From Zhengitettix transpicula (Eukaryota; Arthropoda; Insecta; Orthoptera; Tetrigidae): a stretch of 64,000 nt of DNA. Location of the stretch: contig CM073592.1 in assembly GCA_037074705.1 (NCBI GenBank), positions 87,609,129 to 87,673,128 of the forward strand, read 5' to 3'. Shown here piece after piece: positions 36,530 to 46,139 of the stretch. The translations under genes were made by a program, and so were the position numbers. Numbering within the stretch: position 1 is the stretch's first letter; each line of letters starts with the position of its first letter. The notes under the pieces were generated by a model, which was given only the letters and a program-made list of their open reading frames with translations, searched no databases and was not told the DNA's origin.

Positions 36530-37432
36530 AAACTTTATCATACATTACAATATTATGCATACTTCAGCTGCTTTTATAGAATAGAACACTATACTCTTAT
36601 TTTCTGAAGGCATGTGGATCCTTTGAAATTTATCTGTGTTCACGACGCTTAAAAACAAACAGGATTCAGCACTTATAATTGTTTATATATTTTTAACGAT
36701 ACTCTGAGTACTACAGTACTCTTTGCTTCGGGATTGAGTTCAGCAGACCCGCCTAGGCTGTTAGTCAAGCTTCCGACTTGATTTAACTGACGTCACTCTG
36801 ACGTCATCAGCTGGCGAATATTCTTCCTCAAGACACGTATGCTGGATAATTATAATAATTAATAATTTTGCAATTTTCCATACGGTGACGTTGCTTCTGG
36901 GTGCAGTTGCGGTTTATATCATTTCTAAGATTCATATGTCCAGCGTATTTTACTGGATTATTCTCAATAAACAGCGCATAAGTCACTTATTGTTGAATCA
37001 GTCTCACTTCCTTAAAAAACCATTTGCCATCAGAATTTAACTCACATTTGTAACGCAATAAACTGAAGATAAGGTCAATTATACACGTCTTAATGCTGTT
37101 ATCACACCTCAGAATTATACGGACCGAGTGAACACACAAAATAGAAACATACTTCCACTGCACATTTTGTGTGGGTTGTTTGAGCAATTTTATTTTCCCA
37201 CGATGCTTCGTGCCTTCACTGTTACGATTACTGTAATATCAGAGTATCGTTAAAAATATATAAACAATTAAAAGTGGTGAACCCTGTTTGTTTTTAAGCG
37301 TCGTGAAGACATAAATTTCAAAGGATCCATACCAATCTATGCCTTGAGTGTGTTCTATTCTATAAAAGCAGCTTAAGTATGCATAATATTGTAATTTTTG
37401 ATAAATTTTTCAGGTAATTAATTAGCATAAAA
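36530..37432. mobile_element. Foldback-type element with about 190-bp terminal inverted repeats
   Basis: The left arm (about 36530-36720) and the right arm (about 37225-37432) are reverse complements with scattered differences: for example 'attatgcatac', 'ttttatagaatagaaca', 'ggatcc', 'cgacgcttaaaaacaaacag' and 'tatatatttttaacgatactctga' recur inverted. The interior carries D4 repeat copy 2 (36888-37225) and a doubled tgacgtca near 36789-36807. It is best described as a non-autonomous DNA element or as an inverted duplication around D4. Its outermost ends are uncertain. Confidence 0.7.
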
Positions 37433-38214
37433 GGAAAACAAATTTTATTAAAACATACCATGTTTTAATGAATACTTAATAACAATTTCCCAACAGAATA
37501 CTTAATAGGACTATATGCTTTTATACCGATGTGAGAGTCAACAAATTATTTTAATATTCTCTCCTATAACATCATTGGTCTTTTAACACAATTTGATAAA
37601 CATACCGAACATATTGATTTATCTTTTAATTAAAATATGCGTCGGGGATTATTCAATATATTCTTTTTCTAATATTAGTCTCAATATTTATAAAACCTCT
37701 GTAAAGCGTTTTAAATCCTTTACAATTATTTTTTTCTCTTCAAACAACCTTATCATCTATGGATGATTTTTTTCATCCCACCGATAAAACAAAACCGTCA
37801 GAGGCAATCCTTCATACTTCACATAATATATTTTCGTCGCATATTATATTCACTTATGACCACTCAGTATTATCGCAACCAACTGAAACTATTTTTCCAA
37901 ACTGTGTCAAAGAACGATTTTAATGATTATTTAATAAATTTGCTTTTTATAAAACAAATCGTAATTGTTAAAATCCCGCGCCGTGTGCAAAGATAATTTC
38001 CCTATAACAGATACTGTACTTATCAGACATCATCATCCTTGATACCTCGATGTGCCTTAAGAATTTAATTTAATTTACACATTTAAACAAACTTATGACT
38101 GGCTGAAAATGTCATGTCACACTCCCACGATAGTACAAAAATCGCATGGTGTGTGGCTGTATCTGTTCCCTAGATCGGTGGTGCTGCCTATGATTGTCCT
38201 TCTAGCCGTGTTAC
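37433..38214. other. No gene seen
   Basis: AT-rich. A plus-strand frame at 37763-37996 has no motif. Confidence 0.45.
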
Positions 38215-38311
38215 TTTAGGACCACGTAGCACGTACACCTAGTGACGAAGTAACGGATTCTCTCTCTCCCCGTTACTTCGTCACTAGGTGTACGTGCTAC
38301 GTGGTCCTAAA
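38215..38311. repeat. Perfect 42-bp-arm palindrome within the 3' LTR
   Basis: Positions 38215-38256 and 38270-38311 are exact reverse complements, separated by 13 pyrimidine-rich bases. One arm is also present at 44007-44049 in the 5' LTR. A perfect palindrome implies a recent event or gene conversion. Confidence 0.95.
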
Positions 38312-38488
38312 GTTCTTTGGAGACCACGTGGTTGCTTGTGTGAGAGGTTATTGGTACGTCTACTCTGGCCGAGCGCTGCGAACGAAAAGGGACCCCCTCT
38401 GTCCGGCGCCCTTCAGAGGTGAACCGGGAGAGGGGGGAAAGGCGTTGCCGCGTCGACGTTGAGTGTGGGCCATATCTTTGGCCCCACA
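38215..38488 (-). repeat. 3' LTR of the Gypsy element (274 bp, rearranged)
   Basis: It starts on the minus strand TGTGGGGCCAAAGATATG at 38488, next to a purine-rich tract (38489-38503 read in reverse), and ends GGTCCTAAA at 38215. It shares only the outer parts with the 5' LTR; the middle differs and it carries an extra inverted copy of its terminal 42 bp. The two LTRs should be near identical at insertion, so either recombination with another copy or a later rearrangement has happened. Confidence 0.75.
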
Positions 38489-38600
38489 GTAGCCCCCCGC
38501 CGAGAGACGGAGTCGGGGATTGGCAACATATATACAACAAAGGATAAATAACAAACAGAAATAAATAAAATGTCATTATATACACAGCAGCATGCACACT

Positions 38601-39720
38601 TCAAGTGCTTTTCAGTGTTCCGAGGGTCCCGGCTGGTCGAGTTGTCGGGGACTTGCGGTAGCGTTGCGGGGAAGGAGAATAACGGGCGGGCGCACGTGTT
38701 CGGCGACCTGCCCGAGTTGCCCGGGTCCCGTCGGGCTGTCGACCGATCCTAGGAGGAGGTATTGGGCGTTCCCGGGGTACCGGCTGCTGTGGTGTTGCGA
38801 TGGGAGCAGGGCGCGGTGGTGCGGCGGTCTCTGCCTCGGGCGCCGTGAAAGCCGGTTTCACCCTGTCTAGCGAAACCCGGACCTCGTTCCCAGTACGCAG
38901 GTCTTGTCGTCCCTGCTGACGATTTGGTGGGGCCCCGTATATGGCGGCCGGAGCGGAGGCCGCGCGGTGTCATCGCGAAGGAAGGCGTGTGAGCACGACG
39001 CCAATTCCTTGAACACGAACCCGGAGGGGCGTGTGTGCCGAGCGACTGGCTGGGGCTTGATCCGCAGTGTGACTTGGCGGACCCGGTCGACGAGCGAAGT
39101 AAGGTTGAGTCCGTTAGGTGGACTCGGTTCGGGGGCGAAAAATTCCCCGCGTAGCCGAAGCGTTTCCCCGAATAGGAGCTCCGCCGATGATGCCTGAAGG
39201 CGGTGCGTATGCCAAGCATCACTATGGGAAGTGCCTCCAGCCACGATGCGTCGGTGTGGCACATCAGCGACGCCTTCAACTGCCGGTGGAATCTCTCCAC
39301 TAGGCCGTTGGCCTGCGGGTGGTACGGAGTCGTCCGGGATCTCTGCCATCCGCCGAATGCGCCCAGAGACTCGAACAAGCGCGACTCGAACTGCCGGCCA
39401 TGGTCCGTAGTGATGACTTCGGGGCAGCCAAAACGGGCGATCCAGCCGTGGAGAACAGCGTTGGCCACGCTGTCGGCGGTAATGTGCTCCATTGGGACCG
39501 CCTCTGGCCAGCGTGAGACGCGGTCGATCATGGTGAGCAGGTACCTGAAAGGACCTGCCGGTGGTAGAGGGCCGACGATGTCTACGTGGCCGTGGCGGAA
39601 GCGAGCGGTTGGCGTCGCGAAAGACCCGACTGGGGTCACGACGTGGCGCGTGGTTTTGGCGCGTTGGCATGCCACGCATGCTCGGGCCCACACCCTGCAG
39701 TCTCGCTTCACTCCAGGTCA
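38601..39720 (-). pseudogene. Integrase region of Gypsy pol
   Basis: The integrase catalytic core is readable on the minus strand from 39717: C-V-A-C-Q of the zinc domain, then H-V-D-I-V-G-P, T-T-D-H-G-R-Q-F and L-V-E-R-F-H, with exactly 35 residues between the second Asp and the Glu (DD35E). The H-x4-H half of the zinc domain lies upstream before an in-frame TGA at 39720-39718, which replaces a residue in the zinc domain. Frame changes near 39190 and 38870 break the C-terminal part, which ends in a proline-rich tail near 38601. The enzyme would insert retroelement cDNA into the genome. Confidence 0.88.
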
Positions 39721-40641
39721 CACGAAGCGCGACGTAACCAGGCGCGTAGTGGCACGGGATCCCGGATGGCTAAGACCGTGCAGCGCGTCGAACACCTGTC
39801 GTCGGCTGGGTGCTGGGACGAACGGTCGGTGGCGACCGGTTGATACATCGCAGTACAGTTGCGAGGCAAGGCCTGGGACGGTGACGAGGCGCAGGTCGAG
39901 CGCCGTGTCGCTGCGACGGAGGGAACGTAGCTCGTGGTCGTCTGCCTGTTGCCGGGCCAGCAACCCGAGGTTTACCGGTGTCGAGGTTGATGCGATGGCC
40001 TCTACCCGGGAGAATGCGTCCGCGACGATATTTTCTGCCCCGCTGATGTGGCGGATGTCAGTTGTGAATTGGCCGATGTACATGAGGTGATTCTGCTGTA
40101 CTGGCGGGAGATTCTCGCTGTGTTGTACGAACGCGAAGCAAATTGGCTTGTGGTCTGTGAAGATCACGGTGTGTTGTGCCTCTATCGCGTGCCGAAAGTG
40201 CCGAACCGCCAGGTAGACAGCAAGGAGCTCCCTGTAGTACGCCGGCCACTGCGACTGTCGTGGTGTTAACCGCTTGGAGAAGAAACCCAGCGGCTGCCAG
40301 GCTCCGTCGACTCGCTGTTGCAGAGTGGCGCCAACTCCTCCTTGTGAGGCGTCAGTAAACAGCCCGAGTTGAGCCGTAGGGTCGGGCTGAGCCAGCAGAG
40401 TGGCGTCTGCGAGCGATGCCTTACATCTCTCGAAGGCGGCAGTGTATTCCGGGGTCCAGGGCAACCGCTGTGCGCCGCGGAGGCCAGACAAGGCTTCTTG
40501 CAGTACGGCCTGGTGGGTTGCTGCGTGGGGAAGGAACCGCCTGTAGAAATTTACCATCCCCAGGAAACGGCGCAGGCCCCGGGCATCGGTCGGCTGTTGA
40601 AACTGTTGGAGGGCGGTGATGCGCTCCGGGACAGCTTTCAC
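39718..40641 (-). pseudogene. RT thumb and RNase H region of Gypsy pol
   Basis: An open minus-strand frame of about 307 codons. It begins in the RT connection region with [12 protein letters not shown], typical of Gypsy pol, continues through the RNase H-like domain (L-F-T-D-A-S-Q-G-G-V-G-A-T and T-D-H-K-P-I, then a D-A-F-S-R end), and reaches the first half of the integrase zinc finger (H-G-L-S-H). It is joined to the upstream RT by a frame change near 40640 and stops at the TGA at 39720-39718. Confidence 0.88.
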
Positions 40642-41400
40642 CCCTGCCGAGGAAGGTTACCGCTGCTAGGCCGAAGACGGACTTCTCCATGTTCAGCACG
40701 ATGCCGTTCTGAGCCAGGCGCTGGAAGACAGCACGGAGATGTTCTTCATGTTCTGCCGCCGACGAACTGTAAACTAAAATGTCGTCAATGTAGGGGTAAC
40801 AAAAATCAAGACCTTGCAAAATCTCGTCCATAAATCGCTGGAAGGTCTGGCCGGCGTTCCGCAAACCAAACGTCATGTACGGGAATTCGAACATCCCGAA
40901 CGGGGTTGTTATAGCCGTCTTAGGGATGTCTGCCGGATTTACAGGAATTTGGGTGTAGGCCTTAACAAGGTCCAGGACGGAGAAAAGCTTGCTGCCTCTG
41001 AGGCTCGCGGAGAAATCCTGGACGTGCCGCACCGGGTACCTGTCCGGGATGGTACGCGCGTTGAGGGCGCGGTAGTCTCCGCACGGGCGCCACTCCCCGT
41101 CTTTTTTCTTGGGGACAAGGTGCAGCGGCGAGGCCCACGGACCCTTCGACCGCCGGGCAGTGCCGTCCTCCAGCATCGACTGGAACTCCGCGCGGGCGAT
41201 CTGCAGTCGTTCCGGTGCCAGGCGACGGGGTCTGCAGTACGCCGAGGGGCCTGGTGTCGTCCATATGTAGTCCCTGCGACGGCGTATCCGGAGATCCCAT
41301 CGATTAGGAGCCCCTTGCTGCAGTCCGGCAATAGGCTGTAGTGCGCCATAAAATCCGCGCCTATTATGGGCGACGCGACGTCGGCTATGACGAACCGCCA
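40640..41400 (-). pseudogene. Reverse transcriptase core of Gypsy pol
   Basis: The minus-strand frame contains the full set of RT motifs: [21 protein letters not shown] (about 40981), [13 protein letters not shown] and Y-I-D-D-I-L-V (about 40792-40772), then F-L-G near 40650. The catalytic Asp residues are present. Its join to the protease is out of frame near 41250-41400 and its join to the RNase H part is out of frame near 40640, so no continuous Pol can be made. Confidence 0.9.
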
Positions 41401-41660
41401 CGTGAACCTACGGAATAGGCCCAGATCCATTTGCATGGGCAGATAACCATTGGTGGCTATGCTAGTGGCGTTCGCCGCTTGTTGCCTGTAATTAGTCGCC
41501 GTGCGGTGGCTTTTGAGGAGGGCTTGGGGGAAACAGCACAGGTTGGAGCCGGTGTCGATCAGGAACGCGTGGCCACTTATTCGGTCCCTGATGATGAGGC
41601 GGCGTCCGGGTACGCCGCCAGCGGCTGCAATCGCTGGCCGCCCTGCTAGTTTCCCTGGGC
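41380..41660 (-). pseudogene. Aspartic protease region of Gypsy pol
   Basis: The minus-strand frame has L-I-D-T-G-S-N at about 41562-41542, the active site of retroviral-type aspartic protease, and I-I-G-A-D-F-M about 80 residues later, the conserved hydrophobic-Gly block. It belongs to the open frame 41721-40939, whose later portion runs out of the true reading frame. The protease would process the polyprotein. Confidence 0.85.
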
Positions 41661-42639
41661 GTAGCTGCACGGGGATTCGCACCGCTGGGCCCGACTTCCA
41701 AATCGGCGATGGTACCAGCATCTGTCGGCGTCGTGCGGAGTATGGTCGGCTCGCCCTTGCTGCTGGCGTCGTCGGGCGGTTCCACGTGGCGGCTGGTCGG
41801 GCACCGTCCGTTCGCGGAGTGCGGCAACCTCCGCGATGAGTGCCTCGAGATGCCGCTCGAGGTTGTCGGTGTGGCTGCTGGTGTGTGGCGTGGCCTGGTC
41901 GCGCACCCCTGTCGTGGCTGTGAAGACGGGCCGCGGCTGATCAGGCGGCGACATTTCGATAATGCCGTCCGCGACTCTGGCAATCTCATTCAGGGGCACT
42001 CGCGGTTGGTTTTTGACGACCATCTGAACGGAGATCGGCAAGCGTTGCAGCCAAAGCGTCCGCAACACCTCCTCCGTAACCGATGTTCCCGCCAAAACTC
42101 TGAGGTGCCGCAGGAACTGAGACGGTGAACGGTCTCCCAGCGTGGCGTCGGTCAGAAACTGCTGCGTCCGTCGTTCCTGCGTCGGGGACAATTCCGCAAT
42201 AGCGTCCAATGGCATAGCAAGTTGGCTTTGTAGATTATCCTGGACGGACGGCGAGAATCGTTGGAGCCATAGCGTTCGCAAAACGTTCTCCGGCAGCAGG
42301 TTGGGTCCAGCGAGGGTTCGCAGGTAGCGTAGGAATTATGATGGCGTCCTATCTCTGCTACTGTGAAGAGATGCCGCATGTGCTTCTCTTCCGACAATGA
42401 AAGACGTCGTACTAAGGCTTCCTTGAGTCTTTGGCTGGTGGGCTGGTTATAATATCTTGTACCTCTGTTGCGCATCTCGATTCCAGTTGCGCCGCGACGT
42501 AATTGAATTTCGTTTCGTCCTTTCTGATGCCGGAGTTCTGGAACTGGAGTTCGGCTTGGGCAAACCAAAGCTCCGGGTTGTCCGGCAAGAAAGTTGAAAG
42601 CCTAGGCGCGATCCCATATACCACTGTGTTTGGTAACAT
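41646..42639 (-). pseudogene. Gypsy gag, broken, with internal duplication
   Basis: The N-terminal block has D-N-P-E-L-W-F-A-Q-A-E near 42577, as in Kabuki-type Gag. The C-terminal part has the knuckle C-W-Y-H-x10-C-x3-C near 41718-41665, a CHCC form typical of the same branch. A unit of 72 codons (216 bp), ending in L-R-T-L-W-L-Q-R, occurs twice in tandem, near 42350-42135 and 42134-41915. A TAA near 42338-42336 sits within the first unit, and a frameshift lies near 42410. The likely Gag start ATG is at 43953, upstream of the mariner, so the insertion also separates the first codons from the rest. Confidence 0.82.
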
Positions 42640-42640
42640 A

Positions 42641-43914
42641 CCACTGTGATCAAAAAGTAAGGTGAAATTGTCATTTAAAACTACCGGGTATTAGGAAGGC
42701 ATGTAATTTTTTTTCCTAGGTTGGTAGGACTGTCTATAATGCCAAGCGTCTGTTTGTTGAAAGGTTTAATTATCTCCGAGTTACACGTGTTTTTGTAAAC
42801 AACCAAAAGTGAATTTTTTGATTTTTGCAAAGATTTTGCTGAGCAAAGAACTTGCATCAAATTTCGTTTGCGGAACGAATATTCTTGTGCGGACACGTTG
42901 AAAATGTTGCGGAAGGCCTTTGGCACTTGGCACAAAAAAACGTTTATAAGTGGTACATCGAGTTCAAAGAAGGCCGAGAACGCCGTGAAGACGAATCGCG
43001 CTCTGGATGACCATCAACCACTACCGACGAGGGCCACGTCCAATAAATCAAAGATTTGGTGCATGAAAATCGTCGATGGACAATTAGAGATCTCTCTGAA
43101 AGTGTTGGAATATCATTTGGGCCAGCCCAAACCAATTTGAAGAATGTTTTGTTTCTCAAACTCGTCAAGTCTCGATTGGTGCCAAAACCGCTCAATTTTT
43201 TGGAAAAAAAAGCGTCGTGTTGATGTGTGTGAAACTTTGCTGTCTGACTATCAGGACCACTTGAAATACATCATTACTGGAGACGAGACTTGGATTTACG
43301 CATACGACACTGAAACCACCTTCCAATCCACCGAATATCGTGCCAAAGGTGAAGCAAGACCGAAAAGACCACGTCAAAGTCGATCGAAAATCAAGGTCAT
43401 GTTGACAGTTTTCTTTGATTATCGTGGTGTGGTGCACTATGAATTCCTTCCGTCGGGCCAAACTGTCAACAACGAATATTACTTGTGCGTTACGCGTCGT
43501 TTGCGTGAAGCTATTCGTCTGAAACGGCCGGAATTATGGGCGAACAACTCTTGGTTTCTTCATCACGATAATGCACCATGTCATACGGCATTGGTTCTTC
43601 GCGACTTTTTTGCCAAAAACTCGACTTATATAGTTCCGCAACTACCGTATTCGCCTGATTTGGGTCCGTGCGACTTCTGGCTATTCAGCAAACTCAAAAG
43701 ACCAATGCGGGGACGCCGTTTTGACACGATTGAGGAGATAAAAACCGAATCGAAGAAGGTCTTGAAGGCTATACCGTAGCGAACTGGGAAAGCGTTGGAA
43801 AAAGTGCGTTTTATCGGACGTGGACTACTTTGAAGGGGATGAAATTGATTTGGAAGAATAAATAAAGAATTTATATTTTATAAATAAATTCACCTTACTT
43901 TTTGTTCACAGTGG
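42641..43914 (+). mobile_element. mariner element, 1274 bp, inserted in the Gypsy gag
   Basis: Terminal inverted repeats of about 29 bp (42641-42669 and 43886-43914) start ccactgtga and end tcacagtgg, with a single mismatch near position 10. TA lies on both sides (42639-42640 and 43915-43916), the expected mariner target duplication. The length is normal for mariner. A nearby ccactgtg at 42621 outside the TIR is host Gypsy sequence and may be coincidence. Confidence 0.93.
42868..43860 (+). pseudogene. mariner transposase (DD34D), frameshifted
   Basis: The C-terminal two thirds (43144-43779) is open and has I-T-G-D-E-T-W (Asp at 43282), L-H-H-D-N-A-P-C-H-T-A (Asp at 43567) and S-P-D-L-G-P-C-D-F-W-L-F (Asp at 43672), with exactly 34 residues between the second and third Asp. 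All three catalytic residues survive. The DNA-binding half lies in another frame (42868-43140), with frame changes near 43000-43130 and at an A run near 43203-43210, and a frame change near 43775 moves the tail into another frame. No full transposase can be translated from this copy, although the TIRs could be mobilised by a related enzyme. Confidence 0.9.
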
Positions 43915-43990
43915 TACTTGTTTCTGGAATGTCGAACTGCCGGGAACGTCCATTATGTCCGTAAGATGAAAAGTGCCTGCGTGTTCCATC

Positions 43991-44005
43991 ACGTTGGGGT
44001 CACCA
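43991..44005 (-). promoter_or_regulatory. Primer binding site, tRNA-Trp type
   Basis: On the minus strand TGGTGACCCCAACGT follows the 5' LTR end by one or two bases. Kabuki/CsRn1 elements are known to prime from tRNA-Trp, which agrees with the Pol similarity. Confidence 0.75.
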
Positions 44006-44007
44006 AT

Positions 44008-44162
44008 TTAGGACCACGTAGCACGTACACCTAGTGACGAAGTAACGGATTCTCTCTCTCTCCGGTCTTTATATCTTCGTTGCCGTAGTAACGCTACTTT
44101 CATCTGCGACCCTATCCTGGCCAAGTGCAGCGTACAAAGTGGGTCATATCTTTGGTCCCACA
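44008..44162 (-). repeat. 5' LTR of the Gypsy element (about 155 bp)
   Basis: Minus strand TGTGGGACCAAAGATATG at 44162, ending GGTCCTAAA at 44007-44008. A GATATAAAG segment near 44070 could be a TATA box. It is short for its family and differs from the left LTR in the middle. Confidence 0.75.
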
Positions 44163-44519
44163 GAACTATGGCTGTGGGGTTCCCCATCGTAAACTAGAAG
44201 GTGGGACAACCTCGTTTAGTGATATATGCTGCTAGTACAGTACGGTTACATGAGCTTCAGCCACAATGTGGTCCGGCACAGGTTTGCTTCACTTTCGTCA
44301 GCAGTTTGCGGACCTTCAGCCTACGAAGTGTCCCAATTTTTTTTTGTTTAATATCAGAAATGGAGAATTTGTTCTCACCTGGGCGAACCTCAAATTTACC
44401 CTCCAGGACCAGTAAACTGATAATATTTGGACCACCTTACATACGTTTTTCTCGTTGTCGTTCTGCTGATCAATTACTACTTCGGCATCACAACAAAGTA
44501 ACTTGCCATGAGGCAGAGG
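44163..44519. other. No gene seen
   Basis: A 139-codon plus frame runs from 44201 into the D1 repeat. It has no motif and is most likely chance. Confidence 0.4.
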
Positions 44520-45050
44520 AGGGGAGAAGCCTGCGAGGGATGTTCTCTCGCAGGCTAGAACCTTGTAGGAGAGATACGAAGGGGCTACCTTTGGGGATGC
44601 CTTTTCCTCTCCGTTTTTGAACTAAGGTTCCCACAAGCCGAGGCACCTCGGCCTGTTCTGAGAGGTGTATGTTCCGGGGTCACAGACCTTGGGCATACGG
44701 TAAGAGTTGTCCGCTATTCCCATTGGAATAGTCGGCCAGCTGCCTCCAAAACTGGTCGAGGCACGGAGAAGGGAATGTTGCGTCCCCACAGCAAACTCCT
44801 CTCCCGTTATCGGAAGGACGTGGGACAAGTGCCCAATGCCCGACCTGCCTGATGCAGGTTTTTCTAGGGTTTTCCCTGCATTTCTTTAGGCGAATGCAGG
44901 GTAGGATCCTTAAAATATAGTCGGGGGGCCCTAGTTAACCCTTGGCTTCCTTCCTCTACCCTTCCGCATCCCCCCTTTCAAATCCAATCCTATGCTATTA
45001 AAGGGGAGTTGCCCAACGTGGATTACCGTCATGTAGCCTGTTGCCCTAAA
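44520..45050 (+). repeat. Dispersed repeat, family D1, most complete copy
   Basis: It starts at a hairpin ctgcgag...ctcgcag, runs through the blocks shared with 3690-3935 and 29305-29565, then through those shared with 590-965, and ends in a short A run after 'gtagcctgttgcccta'. This joins the other partial copies into one roughly 520-bp unit. The A-rich end suggests target-primed retroposition. I see no clear A and B boxes of a tRNA promoter, so it may be a LINE 3' UTR rather than a SINE. Confidence 0.75.
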
Positions 45051-46139
45051 AAAAGTAACTTACCACATGTCATATTCGCTTGTCAATAATTAAACAAGAA
45101 CAATATTTAAGTATTTATTAAATAAATAGCTTATAACAAATAGCCATGACATTTCTGCAGAGCTGTAAAAAATTCGTCAAGATTGCTACGTTGTTATGAA
45201 AACATTTTTATATTGCCAATATACAAAATACAAGTTTGGAATAGGAATTTAAACGCTGTCCAACATCAGTTAATATCACAAATACTTAGTCCTAATTATT
45301 TATAGGTAAAATTTCTATTGTTTTTCAAACAATTTTGAATAATCATTACAATAACTTTATAAAATGAAATAAAAAATTATATTTTTTAATACCGTATGAC
45401 AAACTTTTTAATTAATATCTTGAGAAAAGGTGAATTTTAATCATTAATCACCCCTGATAATTTCCAAGGTTTAGGCTCTGGCTCTACATGCAGTAATTTA
45501 CTGCCTCTTACTTTTTTTTTGTTTCCGAAAGCTGGTGCTCGGCCGCTGATGCCTGCCGCTGCTGTGATCTTTTTCTAGCTTCCCGTCCGAAACTAACAGC
45601 TGCTGTTTCTTTACAATCGACTGAATTTTACGAGCAAAATAAATCTCTATTTGTTTATTTTTCATCGACGTGCACATCCTATGCTATTAAGCAGAAAAAA
45701 TTTAAGAGTATTTCACTTCACTAGATGAAAAACTTAAAACTTCTTTTTTTGTTATCTAAACCACTAAATTAAATCATCAATTGTAATCAATTTAATTTTT
45801 ATTTAGGACCATTCCAGCTCTATAACCTTAAATTAAAGAAGAATGCTTTTGTGTGTACATGAATTAAGGAAATAAAATATTTGATAAATAAATAAACGGT
45901 TCAACAAATATGTGTACAAAAGAAATTGTATATAATAAATTAGAAATGTGCATTGTCCAAAACATAGTTAAATAACAATTTGTGATAGTTGTCAGATTAT
46001 ATGCAAGATTTCTGCAATTTATTTATTCTCGATGGCAGTTACAAAGAGTAAGCATAGAGAACAAATATGTATAAAAACCAAAAAGAGTACACCCAAACTT
46101 AATAAATGAAAAAATGACTACAATATCCATTATAATAAT
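45051..46139. other. No gene seen
   Basis: AT-rich with no recognised frame. Confidence 0.45.

Larger units (their letters stand above)
38215..44162 (-). mobile_element. Gypsy-type LTR retrotransposon, Kabuki/CsRn1-like, defective
   Basis: The element reads right to left: 5' LTR 44162-44008, primer site, gag, protease, RT, RNase H, integrase, purine-rich tract, 3' LTR 38488-38215. The primer site TGGTGACCCCAACGT (44005-43991) fits a tRNA-Trp type, and the integrase and zinc knuckle agree with the Kabuki/CsRn1 branch. Without the mariner it would be about 4.7 kb. It is much richer in GC than the surrounding DNA, a sign of separate origin. Several frameshifts and at least two in-frame stops make it inactive. 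No clear target duplication is visible, so one end may have been rearranged. Confidence 0.9.

Noticed and set aside
36786..36810. Two tgacgtca (CRE-like) sites
   Set aside because: Located in a repeat interior with no gene near; short palindromes of this kind occur by chance.
39203..40090. 295-codon plus-strand frame inside the Gypsy pol
   Set aside because: It is the antisense of the integrase and RNase H coding strand; GC-rich coding regions often leave long antisense frames.
41501..42128. Long plus-strand frames opposite gag and protease
   Set aside because: Shadows of the minus-strand gag and protease, with no motif of their own.
42621..42640. Second ccactgtg just outside the mariner, considered as a tandem or nested TIR
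   Set aside because: Only the first eight bases match; the TA duplication and TIR pairing fit 42641-43914 alone.
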